The translations under genes were made by a program, and so were the position numbers. From Streptomyces sp. ADI96-02 (lineage in GTDB: Bacteria; Actinomycetota; Actinomycetes; Streptomycetales; Streptomycetaceae), in contig NZ_ML123034.1 in assembly GCF_003846185.1 (NCBI RefSeq), forward strand, positions 6,381,407 through 6,445,406: a stretch of DNA of 64,000 nucleotides. Reading direction: 5' to 3'. A model generated the notes under the pieces. It was not told where the DNA came from and did not search any database. It saw only the letters and a program-made list of their open reading frames with translations. Numbering within the stretch: position 1 is the first letter of the stretch; every line of letters starts with the position of its first letter. This document shows positions 1-7,823 of the stretch, in pieces.

Positions 1-293
1 TGAAGTTCGTGGCGAAGGCGAGGGAGCACGGTGCGCTGACCGCCGTCATCACCGGCAGCCCGCAGTCCCCCATCGCCGCCGAGGTCGATGTGGCGCTGCA
101 CACCGGCACCGGGGTCGGCGGCTCCTGGACGGACTACTTCGCCGGACGCTCCAGCGACTCCCTGATCGGCGCGCTGCTGTGGGCCCTGGTCGCCCAGCGG
201 ATCCCGGACCGCATCTACGGCCGTGCCGGCCACGGCGACGAAGCCGAACACGCTCCCCGCAACCGCGCCGTCTTCGCCTACCCCTCGCACTGA
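1..293 (+). CDS. SIS-domain (phosphosugar isomerase-like) protein, 5'-truncated
   Basis: Only the last ~96 codons are in the window; the frame is open from base 3 to a TGA at 291-293. The visible part (KAREHGALTAVITGSPQSP and the following AEVDVALHTG) has the strand-loop pattern of the second half of a SIS fold, which binds phosphorylated sugars in isomerases and in RpiR-type regulators. The GTG at 9 is an internal codon, not a start. It lies 122 bp upstream of the GH35 gene in the same direction, so it may be the first visible gene of the galactoside locus. Whether it is an isomerase or an RpiR regulator depends on the missing N-terminus. Confidence 0.6.
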   Translation, partial: KFVAKAREHGALTAVITGSPQSPIAAEVDVALHTGTGVGGSWTDYFAGRSSDSLIGALLWALVAQRIPDRIYGRAGHGDEAEHAPRNRAVFAYPSH

Positions 294-415
294 CCGGCCC
301 ACCTCCGGAACACGGGCCCGGCACGCCTTCGACCACCCCACCCACCCACCTCCCCCTTCAGCTCCCCGTACGCGACACACGACACACGCCACACGAGACA
401 GAACGAGACACACTC

Positions 416-2164
416 ATGCCCGAACTGACCATCACCGACGACGGGTTCCTCCTCGACGGCGCGCCCTTCCGCATCGTCTCCGGCAGCCTGCACTACTTCC
501 GGGTCCACCCCGAACAGTGGGCCGACCGGCTGCACAAGGCACGCCTGATGGGCCTCAACACCGTCGACGTGTACATCCCCTGGAACCTCCACCAGCCCCG
601 GCGGGGCGGGCCGCTCCGGCTGGAGGACGGCCTGGACCTGCCGCGCTTCCTGGAGCTCGCCGCCGCCGAGGGGTTGCACGTGCTGCTCCGTCCGGGCCCG
701 TACATCTGCGCCGAGTGGGAGGCGGGCGGTCTGCCGGCCTGGCTGCTGGCCGACCCCGACGTGCGGCTCCGCACGTCCGACCCCCGCTACCAGGAGCCGG
801 TCGACCGGTACTTCGAGCTGCTCCTGCCGCACATCCGCCCCCATCTGGCGACCGAGGGCGGACCTGTCGTCGCCGTCCAGGTGGAGAACGAGTACGGGGC
901 CTCGGGGCTGCGCGACAGCGCTCACCTCGCCCACCTCGTGACCCTGCTCCAGCAGGGCGGGGTCGACGTTCCGCTCTTCACCTCCGACCAGGCGGGCGAC
1001 CTGGCCGACGGCGGCATTCCCGGCATCCTGCGCACCGTCAACTTCAGCCGGGGAGCGGCGGCCCGCCTGCGGAGCCTGCGGGAGCACCAGCCCCGGGGCC
1101 CGCTGATGTGCGGCGAGTTCTGGTCGGGTTGGTTCGACCGGTGGGGGAGCGGACACAACAGGCGATCCGCGGACGAGGTCTGCGGCACGCTCGACGAGAT
1201 CCTCGCGGCGGACGCGAGCGTCAACATCTACATGTTCCACGGCGGCACCAACTTCGGTTTCACCAACGGGGCGAACGACAAGGGGCACTACCGGCCCACC
1301 ATCACCTCCTACGACTACGACGCCCCGCTCGACGAGGCCGGTGATCCCACCGACAAGTACGGCAGGTTCCGGGAGATCATCGCCCGGTACGCGACGGTGC
1401 CCGCCGAGCCCGTGCCGCCCGCGAGCCGCAAGCTGAGCCTGCCGGACATCCGGCTCACGGAACGGGCCTCCCTGCTCGCCCAGGCCGACCGGCTCGGCAC
1501 CGCCCGGCAGGCGGAACGGCCGCTCACCATGGAGGAGTTGGGCCAGGCGTTCGGCTTCGTCCTGTACCGGACGACGCTGCCCGCCGCCGGCGACGGCGTA
1601 CTGCGCCTCGGGGAGGTCCACGACCGCTGCCAGGTCTTCGTGGACGGGCAGCCGATCGGCGTCCTGGAGCGGGAGCGGCGCGAGCAGGCGCTGAGCCTGC
1701 GGTCGCCGGCCGCCGGAGCGAGCCTCACGCTCCTCGTCGAGAACCAGGGCCGGGTGAACTACGGCGCGGGGCTGCGCGACTGGAAGGGCGTCGCGGGCCC
1801 CGTCACCTTCGACGGCGAGCCGCTGTCCGGGTGGACCTGCACACCGCTTCCGCTGGACGACCCGGCGGCCCTGGCGTTCTCGCCGGCCGGGACCGATGCC
1901 GGTCCGGCGTTCCACCGGGGAACGTTCGAGGTGGCGGAGCCGGCCGACACGTTCCTGCACCTCCCGGGCTGGACCAAGGGCAACGCCTGGGTCAACGGCT
2001 TCCCGCTGGGCCGCTTCTGGTCCCGAGGGCCGCAGCACTCGCTGTACGTGCCCGGACCCGTCCTGCGCCCGGGAGCCAACGAGGTCGTCGTACTCGAACT
2101 CCACGGCAGCGCAACGGACGTGGTGCGTCTGGACGTGAGTCCGGATCTCGGCCCGGCCGAGTAG
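416..2164 (+). CDS. GH35 beta-galactosidase
   Basis: A 582-residue glycoside hydrolase family 35 enzyme. The N-terminal TIM barrel begins near residue 8; the acid/base glutamate is E159 in VENEYG and the nucleophile E234 in CGEFWSGWF, with the family motif MFHGGTNFGFTNGAN after it. The C-terminal ~200 residues are the beta-sandwich domains usual in bacterial GH35. No signal peptide is visible, so it should cleave terminal beta-galactosides in the cytoplasm after uptake. ATG 416 is chosen because homology begins there; the upstream in-frame extension is low-complexity Pro/Thr/His sequence. It is followed 157 bp later by the FAD oxidoreductase and GH42 pair. Exact substrate linkage cannot be read from the sequence. 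Confidence 0.92.
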   Translation: MPELTITDDGFLLDGAPFRIVSGSLHYFRVHPEQWADRLHKARLMGLNTVDVYIPWNLHQPRRGGPLRLEDGLDLPRFLELAAAEGLHVLLRPGPYICAEWEAGGLPAWLLADPDVRLRTSDPRYQEPVDRYFELLLPHIRPHLATEGGPVVAVQVENEYGASGLRDSAHLAHLVTLLQQGGVDVPLFTSDQAGDLADGGIPGILRTVNFSRGAAARLRSLREHQPRGPLMCGEFWSGWFDRWGSGHNRRSADEVCGTLDEILAADASVNIYMFHGGTNFGFTNGANDKGHYRPTITSYDYDAPLDEAGDPTDKYGRFREIIARYATVPAEPVPPASRKLSLPDIRLTERASLLAQADRLGTARQAERPLTMEELGQAFGFVLYRTTLPAAGDGVLRLGEVHDRCQVFVDGQPIGVLERERREQALSLRSPAAGASLTLLVENQGRVNYGAGLRDWKGVAGPVTFDGEPLSGWTCTPLPLDDPAALAFSPAGTDAGPAFHRGTFEVAEPADTFLHLPGWTKGNAWVNGFPLGRFWSRGPQHSLYVPGPVLRPGANEVVVLELHGSATDVVRLDVSPDLGPAE

Positions 2165-2223
2165 GCCGCCCGGGGGCCGTCCCGTGATCCCGGGTGAAAC
2201 CACCGGCGCACACCGGAAGCCTC

Positions 2224-2278
2224 TGATAAAGTTTTTCCTGAAATTCAGATGTGATCATCACAATTGATAAAGTCTTTC
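2224..2278. promoter_or_regulatory. Operator region: direct repeats and two small palindromes
   Basis: In the 157-bp gap before the FAD oxidoreductase gene, TGATAAAGTTTTTC (2224-2237) and TGATAAAGTCTTTC (2265-2278) are direct repeats with one mismatch, starts 41 bp (about four helical turns) apart. Between them are two odd-centre perfect palindromes, CTGAAATTCAG (2238-2248) and TGTGATCATCACA (2250-2262). The stretch is strikingly AT-rich against its flanks. This looks like a composite regulator site for the downstream operon; the regulator is unknown. Confidence 0.5.
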
Positions 2279-2321
2279 GGGCAGGTTTTCCCGGGGCGCA
2301 CGCACGAGAAGGTGAGCTGGC

Positions 2322-4577
2322 ATGCAGCGGCTATCGGTCGACACCGACGTAACCGTCGTCGGGGGCGGACTCGCGGGGGTCGCGGCGGCGATCGGCGCGG
2401 CCCGCACCGGCGCCCGGGTCGCCCTGATCAACAACCGGCCGGTGCTCGGCGGCAACGCGAGCAGCGAGATCCGGGTCTGGGTCTGCGGGGCGACGGCGCA
2501 CGGCGCGCAGAAGTACGCCCGGGAGACCGGCGTCATGGGCGAGCTGTTCCGCGAGAACCAGTACCGCAACCCCGAGGGCAACCCGTTCCTGTGGGACCAG
2601 GTCGTGCTGGACGCCGTCCGCGCCGAGCCCAACATCCGGCTCTTCCTCAACACCGACGTACGCGAGGTGGAGGCGGACGGGGCCGACGACGCCCGGACCG
2701 TGCGCGCCGTCAGCGGGTGGCAGATGGGATCGGAGCGGATCATCCGCTTCTCCAGCCCGCTCTTCGTCGACGCCACCGGCGACGGACTGGTCGGCGAACA
2801 GGCGGGCGCCTGGTACCGCTCCGGGCGCGAGGCCGCGCACGAGTTCGGCGAGGAGTGGGCCCCCGACCAGGCGGACTCCGACATGCTGGGCAGCACGATG
2901 TTCTTCTACACGAAGGACACCAAAGAGCCCGTCAGGTTCGTGCCGCCGTCCATCGCCAAGGACGTCGCCGCCACCTCCATCGTGCGCAACCGGCCCATCA
3001 GCACGACCGCCAACGGCTGCGACTACTGGTGGATCGAGTACGGCGGCGAGCTGGACGCCGTCGGCGACAACGAAGCGATCCGGGACGAGCTGTGGGCCGT
3101 CGTCTACGGCATCTGGGACCACATCAAGAACTCCGGCGAGTTCGACGCCGACACCCTCACCCTGGAGTGGGTGGGCTCGGTGCCGGGCAAGAGGGAGTAC
3201 CGGCGCTTCGTCGGCGACCACGTCCTCACCCAGCAGGACATCATCGAGCAGACGCGGTTCCCGGACGCGGTGGGCTTCGGCGGCTGGTCCATCGACCTGC
3301 ATCCGGCCGGCGGCATGTACGCGGAGGACGACGGCTCCAAGCACCTGTTCTCGGCCGGTCTCTACCACATCCCGTTCCGCAGCCTGTACTCGCGCAACGT
3401 CGGCAACCTCCTGCTGGCCGGACGCGACATATCCGCCAGCCACGTGGCGTTCGGCACCACCCGCGTCATGGCCACCTGCGCCGTCACCGGCGAGGCGTCC
3501 GGCGTCGCCGCCGCGCTCTGCGCCCGCGACGGCCTGACGCCGCGCCGGCTGGCCGGCGAACACCTCGACCTGCTCCAGCAGACGCTCCTGCGCCACGACG
3601 CCTCACTGCTCGGCGTCGAATGGCACGACCCCGCGGACCTCGCACGGTCCGCCCGCGCCACCGCGTCGAGCGAGCTGCGCGTGATCGGCGCCCAGCCCCG
3701 GCCCGGCGAGCACACGAGCCGGCAGCCCCTCGACGGCCACGACATCGGGCTCGTCCTGCCCGTGGAGCCCGCCATCGACGCCGTCGACCTCCTTCTCGAC
3801 GTGTCCCGCGCGACGACCGTGGAGCTGGAGCTGTGGTCGACCGGCGGCGGCGAGAACCACATCCCCGTGAAGGAGCTGGACCGCGCCTCGCTCGAACTCG
3901 CGCCCGGCGAGCAGTGGGTGCGCGCCCCCTTCTCCCACGAGGCGCCCGGCGGGCAGAACGTGGTCGTGCTGCTGCGCCGCAACCCCGACGCGGCCCTGGT
4001 CGTACTCGACCGGCCGGGACCCTACGGCGTACTGGGACTGGTGAGCCGTACACCGCGCACCGACAGCGGCCGGCCGCAGTCCAACGCCTGGTCCGCCGAG
4101 GAGCTGCGCCGCCGGTGCCCGGCCGTCGTGGTGAGGGGCGAGAGCAGTGCCTACGAGGCGGGGCAGGCGACCGGTCCGCTGCAACGGCCCTACGACGGGC
4201 CGCGCATGTGGTCGTCGCAGTCGCTCGCCACCGACCCCGAGCCCTGGATCCGGCTCGACTGGGCGGAGCCCCGCACCATCGGTTGCGTCGACGCCGTCTT
4301 CAACGACGACGTCGACCTCGACCTCGTCAACCTCCACCACCACCGCACCCCGTTCCCCGTCGTCCCCGAGCTGGTGCGGGACTACAGCGTCGAGGCGCTG
4401 GTGGACGGCGGCTGGCGGACCCTGGCCCGGGTGCGGGACAACCGCGAACGCCGCAGGTCCCACCTCCTGGACGAGCCGGTCGCGGCCACCGCCCTGCGGC
4501 TGAAGGTCCATGCCACCAACGGGTCCGAGTGGGCCACGGTGGTGGCGCTGCGCGTCTTCGGAACGGAGCTGGGCTGA
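2322..4577 (+). CDS. FAD-dependent oxidoreductase (FAD_oxidored type) with C-terminal beta domain
   Basis: A 751-residue flavoprotein. The N-terminus carries the dinucleotide-binding motif VVGGGLAGVAAAIGAARTG (G14, G16, G19) and the LGGNASSEIR stretch typical of the FAD_oxidored family (PF12831), whose members often sit in polysaccharide-utilisation loci. Residues ~1-430 form the FAD domain (second FAD contact near LLLAGRDISASHVAFGTTR); the rest looks like carbohydrate-binding or discoidin-like beta-sandwiches. It has no signal peptide, so it is probably cytosolic. Start ATG 2322 has GAGAAGG upstream. It ends 2 bp before the GH42 start, so the two are co-translated. A plausible role is oxidation of a sugar or glycoside released by the neighbouring galactosidases; the substrate is unknown. 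Confidence 0.8.
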   Translation: MQRLSVDTDVTVVGGGLAGVAAAIGAARTGARVALINNRPVLGGNASSEIRVWVCGATAHGAQKYARETGVMGELFRENQYRNPEGNPFLWDQVVLDAVRAEPNIRLFLNTDVREVEADGADDARTVRAVSGWQMGSERIIRFSSPLFVDATGDGLVGEQAGAWYRSGREAAHEFGEEWAPDQADSDMLGSTMFFYTKDTKEPVRFVPPSIAKDVAATSIVRNRPISTTANGCDYWWIEYGGELDAVGDNEAIRDELWAVVYGIWDHIKNSGEFDADTLTLEWVGSVPGKREYRRFVGDHVLTQQDIIEQTRFPDAVGFGGWSIDLHPAGGMYAEDDGSKHLFSAGLYHIPFRSLYSRNVGNLLLAGRDISASHVAFGTTRVMATCAVTGEASGVAAALCARDGLTPRRLAGEHLDLLQQTLLRHDASLLGVEWHDPADLARSARATASSELRVIGAQPRPGEHTSRQPLDGHDIGLVLPVEPAIDAVDLLLDVSRATTVELELWSTGGGENHIPVKELDRASLELAPGEQWVRAPFSHEAPGGQNVVVLLRRNPDAALVVLDRPGPYGVLGLVSRTPRTDSGRPQSNAWSAEELRRRCPAVVVRGESSAYEAGQATGPLQRPYDGPRMWSSQSLATDPEPWIRLDWAEPRTIGCVDAVFNDDVDLDLVNLHHHRTPFPVVPELVRDYSVEALVDGGWRTLARVRDNRERRRSHLLDEPVAATALRLKVHATNGSEWATVVALRVFGTELG

Positions 4578-4579
4578 CC

Positions 4580-6622
4580 ATGCCGGAACACCGCACCGCC
4601 GCTCCGCGGCACACCCTTGCCCGCCTGCCCGGACTCGCCTTCGGCGGGGACTACAACCCCGAGCAGTGGCCCGAGGAGGTCTGGCAGGAGGACGTCCGGC
4701 TGATGCGGGAGGCCGGCGTCAACCTGGTCAGCGTCGGCATCTTCTCCTGGGCCCTGCTCGAACCGGAAGAAGGCGTCCACGACTTCGGGTGGCTGGACCG
4801 CGTCGTCGACCTCCTGCACGAGCACGGCGTCCGCGTCGACCTCGCGACCCCGACCGTGGCCCCGCCCGCCTGGTTCTACCGGGCGCACCCCGAGGCGCTG
4901 CCCGTCACCCGCGAGGGCGTCCGGTACTCCTTCGGATCGCGCGGCGCCATCTGCCACAACAGCCCCGCCTACCGCGAGGCCGCCGCCCGCATCACCGCCG
5001 AAGTGGCCCGGCACTACGCCGGGCATCCCGCTCTCGCCCTGTGGCACGTCCACAACGAGTACGGCGCGCCGGTGAGCGCGTGCTACTGCGACACCTGCGC
5101 GGCCGGCTTCCGCAGATGGCTCGCCGACCGCCACGGCGCCCTCGACGCCCTCAACGAGGCGTGGGGCACGGCCTTCTGGGGCCAGCGCTACACCTCCTAC
5201 GAGCAGATCGACCCGCCACGCCTGACCCCCGGGACGTGCAACCCGTCGCAGCAACTGGACTACAAGCGGTTCGCGGACGCCGCCATGCGGGAGAACTTCC
5301 GCGCCGAACGCGACATCCTGCACCGCCTCTCGCCCGGTGTCCCGGTGACCACCAACTTCATGACCGCGCTCAGCCAGTGCGACACCGTCGACTACTGGGC
5401 CTGGGGCCGGGAGGTCGACGTCGTCACCAACGACCACTACCTGATCACCGACGGCCGCCGCACCCACGTGAACCTCGCCATGGCCGCCGACCTCACCCGC
5501 TCGGTGGCGGGCGGCGCTCCCTGGCTGCTGCTCGAACACTCCACCTCCGGGGTCAACTGGCAACCCCGCAACCCGGCCAAGGCCCCCGGCGAGATGGCCC
5601 GCAACTCACTCGCCCACGTGGCCCGCGGTTCGGAGGGCGCGCTGTTCTTCCAGTGGCGCCAGTCGCGGCGCGGCAGCGAGAAGTTCCACTCCGCGATGGT
5701 TCCGCAGGGCGGCACGGAGACCCGCGTCTGGCGCGAAGTGACGGCACTGGGCGCGGGCCTGGAGGCGCTGGCCGAGGTCAAGGGCTCCCGGACCGTGGCG
5801 GACGCCGCCATGGTGTGGGACTGGCACTCCTGGTGGGCGCAGAGCGCCGAGGGGCAGCCCAGCGTCGACCACCGGCCCCAGGAGCGTGCGGACAGCTTCT
5901 ACGAGGCCCTGTACGACCGGCACCTGACGGTCGACTTCGCCCACCCCGAAGCGGACCTGTCCGGCTACCCGCTCGTGGTGGTGCCCGCGCTCTACCTCAC
6001 CACCCTGAGCGCGGGGGAGAACCTGCGCCGCTACGTCGAGAACGGCGGGACCCTCGTCGTCTCGTACTTCTCCGGCATCGTCGACGAGCACGACGCGGTC
6101 CACCCGGGCCCCTACCCCGGCGCCCTGCGCGACGTGCTGGGGCTGACCGTGGAGGAGTGGTCGCCGCTGCTGCCCGGCGAGACGGTCCGCGTGAACGGCC
6201 CGGACGGGACGTCGGCCCGCGCGGACATGTGGTCCGAGGCGGTCGTCCCCGCCGGGGCCGAGACCGTGTGGAGCTATGACGACGGACCGTCGGCGGGACG
6301 CGCGGCGGTGACCCGCCACCGACTGGGCGCGGGCGCCGCCTGGTACGTGTCCACCCGGATGGACGCGGCGGGGACCGCCTCGGTCCTGCGGGCGGCCCGC
6401 GCCGACGCCGGGCTGGCCGAACGCGACGACCTGCCCCACGACGTGGAGGTGGTGCGCCGCTCGGGCGACGGCGGCGACTACCTGTTCGTCGTCAACCACT
6501 CCGCGCGGCCCGCCCGCGTGCCACTGCCGGACTCCGGCACCGAGCTGCTGACCGGCGAACGCACCACCGGCGCGCTCGCCGTGCCGCCCGGTGCGGTGAG
6601 GGTGGTCGGTCCGGACCGCTGA
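4580..6622 (+). CDS. GH42 beta-galactosidase
   Basis: A 680-residue family 42 beta-galactosidase. The barrel starts at FGGDYNPEQWPEEVWQEDV (near residue 18). The acid/base is E160 in HVHNEYG and the nucleophile E319 in LLLEHSTS. A cysteine cluster (CYCDTC just after the acid/base, plus an upstream Cys in AICHNSP) matches the structural zinc site of many GH42 enzymes. The trimerisation domain (~400-610) and a short C-terminal beta domain are present. There is no signal peptide, so it is cytosolic. The ATG lies 2 bp after the stop of the FAD oxidoreductase. With GH35 it gives the locus two unrelated galactosidase folds, suggesting a galactoside with more than one linkage. Confidence 0.93.
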   Translation: MPEHRTAAPRHTLARLPGLAFGGDYNPEQWPEEVWQEDVRLMREAGVNLVSVGIFSWALLEPEEGVHDFGWLDRVVDLLHEHGVRVDLATPTVAPPAWFYRAHPEALPVTREGVRYSFGSRGAICHNSPAYREAAARITAEVARHYAGHPALALWHVHNEYGAPVSACYCDTCAAGFRRWLADRHGALDALNEAWGTAFWGQRYTSYEQIDPPRLTPGTCNPSQQLDYKRFADAAMRENFRAERDILHRLSPGVPVTTNFMTALSQCDTVDYWAWGREVDVVTNDHYLITDGRRTHVNLAMAADLTRSVAGGAPWLLLEHSTSGVNWQPRNPAKAPGEMARNSLAHVARGSEGALFFQWRQSRRGSEKFHSAMVPQGGTETRVWREVTALGAGLEALAEVKGSRTVADAAMVWDWHSWWAQSAEGQPSVDHRPQERADSFYEALYDRHLTVDFAHPEADLSGYPLVVVPALYLTTLSAGENLRRYVENGGTLVVSYFSGIVDEHDAVHPGPYPGALRDVLGLTVEEWSPLLPGETVRVNGPDGTSARADMWSEAVVPAGAETVWSYDDGPSAGRAAVTRHRLGAGAAWYVSTRMDAAGTASVLRAARADAGLAERDDLPHDVEVVRRSGDGGDYLFVVNHSARPARVPLPDSGTELLTGERTTGALAVPPGAVRVVGPDR

Positions 6623-6662
6623 CAGCCCCGGGCGGGCACGTCGAGCCGCCGTCCGTACGCGG

Positions 6663-6699
6663 GGCGGCCGGGCGCACCGCGCGGGCGGTCCCGGCCGCC
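6663..6699. terminator. GC-rich hairpin between GH42 and FGE genes
   Basis: GGCGGCCGGG (6663-6672) pairs with CCCGGCCGCC (6690-6699) around a 17-nt loop, in the short gap between two convergent genes. It has no U tract, as is common for actinomycete terminators, and may serve both strands. Confidence 0.35.
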
Positions 6700-6740
6700 G
6701 GCGCGTGTCCGCCCCCGGCCGGGCGTCCGCCCCGCGCGCC

Positions 6741-7718
6741 TCAGGCGTCCGCCGCGCAGCGGAAGCCGCAGTTGCCACTGCTGGAGTCCGGGGTGTTGGC
6801 GGTGCGCGCCGCCACCCGGTAGCGGTTGCAGTAGGAGTCGTGGCACAGGTAGGAGCCGCCGCGCATGACCCGGCTCGCCCCCTCCTCGGGCCCGCGCGGG
6901 TCTGTGCGGGGCGCCGCCGGGTGGGAGGCGGTGAAGCGGTCGGCGACCCACTCCCACACGTTGCCCACCATGTTGTGCAGGCCGTACGCGTTGGGCCGGT
7001 ACGCGTCGACCGGAGCGGTGCCCTGGTAGCCGTCCTCGAAGGTGTTGACGACGGGGAACTCGCCCTGCCAGATGTTGCAGCGCCACCGGCCGCGCGGGGT
7101 GAGGTCGTCGCCCCACGGATAGCGGGCCTGGTCGAGACCGCCGCGCGCCGCGTACTCCCACTCGGCCTCGGTCGGCAGCCGCTTGCCCGCCCATGCCGCG
7201 TACGCCTGCGCGTCGTCCCACGTCACATGCGTGACAGGGTGCTGGGCCCGGTCGCCGATGCCGGAGCCGGGCCCCTCGGGAGTCCGCCATGCCGCCCCCT
7301 CGACGCCGCGCCACCACGGGGTGCCGGACGCTCCGCGCGTCGCGCGTACGCGCTCGGGGGTGAGGAAACCCGCGAACACGTAGGACCAGCCGAAGCGTTC
7401 GGCGGCCGTGACGTATCCGGTGTCCTTCACGAAGGAGGCGAAGCGCGCGTTGGTGATCGCGGTCCGGTCCAGGCGGAAGGGCGAGACGGTGACCTCGCGC
7501 ACCGGCCCCTCGCCGTCCCCCGGGTTGGCGTGGGCGTCCTCGTTGCCCATACGGAACGTGCCGCCGGGCAGCGCCACCATGCCGGCGCCGACGGGGCGTC
7601 GCGCCCGCGGCAGGCCGGGCGTCGCGGGACGGGCGCCGCCACCTCCGGCGGGCGCACAGCACGCCGAACCGGCGCCGGGTCTCCCGGCAGCCGGGGGAGC
7701 AGAGTCGTGCACGTCCAT
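6741..7718 (-). CDS. Formylglycine-generating enzyme (sulfatase-modifying factor)
   Basis: A 325-residue FGE-sulfatase domain protein that oxidises the sulfatase active-site Cys to formylglycine using O2 and copper. The diagnostic features are present: GGTFRMGNEDAHANPGDGE, PTEAEWEYAARGG, NMVGNVWEWVADRF, RVMRGGSYLCHDSYCNRYR and C-terminal NCGFRCAADA. The redox cysteine pair is C292 and C297 in CHDSYC. I use ATG 7718 because AGGAGGAG lies just upstream; an upstream in-frame TTG has no such site. It is divergent from a CxPSR sulfatase with 105 bp between starts, so the two are presumably enzyme and client. FGE acts in the cytoplasm before Tat export of its target. Confidence 0.93.
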   Translation of the reverse strand: MDVHDSAPPAAGRPGAGSACCAPAGGGGARPATPGLPRARRPVGAGMVALPGGTFRMGNEDAHANPGDGEGPVREVTVSPFRLDRTAITNARFASFVKDTGYVTAAERFGWSYVFAGFLTPERVRATRGASGTPWWRGVEGAAWRTPEGPGSGIGDRAQHPVTHVTWDDAQAYAAWAGKRLPTEAEWEYAARGGLDQARYPWGDDLTPRGRWRCNIWQGEFPVVNTFEDGYQGTAPVDAYRPNAYGLHNMVGNVWEWVADRFTASHPAAPRTDPRGPEEGASRVMRGGSYLCHDSYCNRYRVAARTANTPDSSSGNCGFRCAADA

Positions 7719-7823
7719 GGACTCCTCCTGATCCAACAGAGATCATCAGATGCAAACATTTTGAACCATGGAAAGACTCGCACAAGAACGCGATCACGAA
7801 CACGTTCCCGTCATGGAGGCGTC
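7719..7823. promoter_or_regulatory. Divergent promoter region, FGE / sulfatase
   Basis: This 105-bp AT-enriched gap holds the promoters of both divergent genes. It contains GATCATCA (7741-7748), also found in the operator region at 2253-2260, which hints at, but does not prove, common control. The sulfatase ribosome site GGAGG lies at its right edge. Confidence 0.35.

Noticed and set aside
2250..2262. TGTGATCATCACA as a CRP site
   Set aside because: The half-sites match TGTGA/TCACA but the spacer is 3 bp, not the 6 bp of a CRP site.
2264..6622. Very long plus-strand ORF of 1452 codons
   Set aside because: Its first half is an out-of-frame Arg/Gly/Pro-rich shadow of the FAD oxidoreductase; only the part from 4580 is a real gene (GH42).
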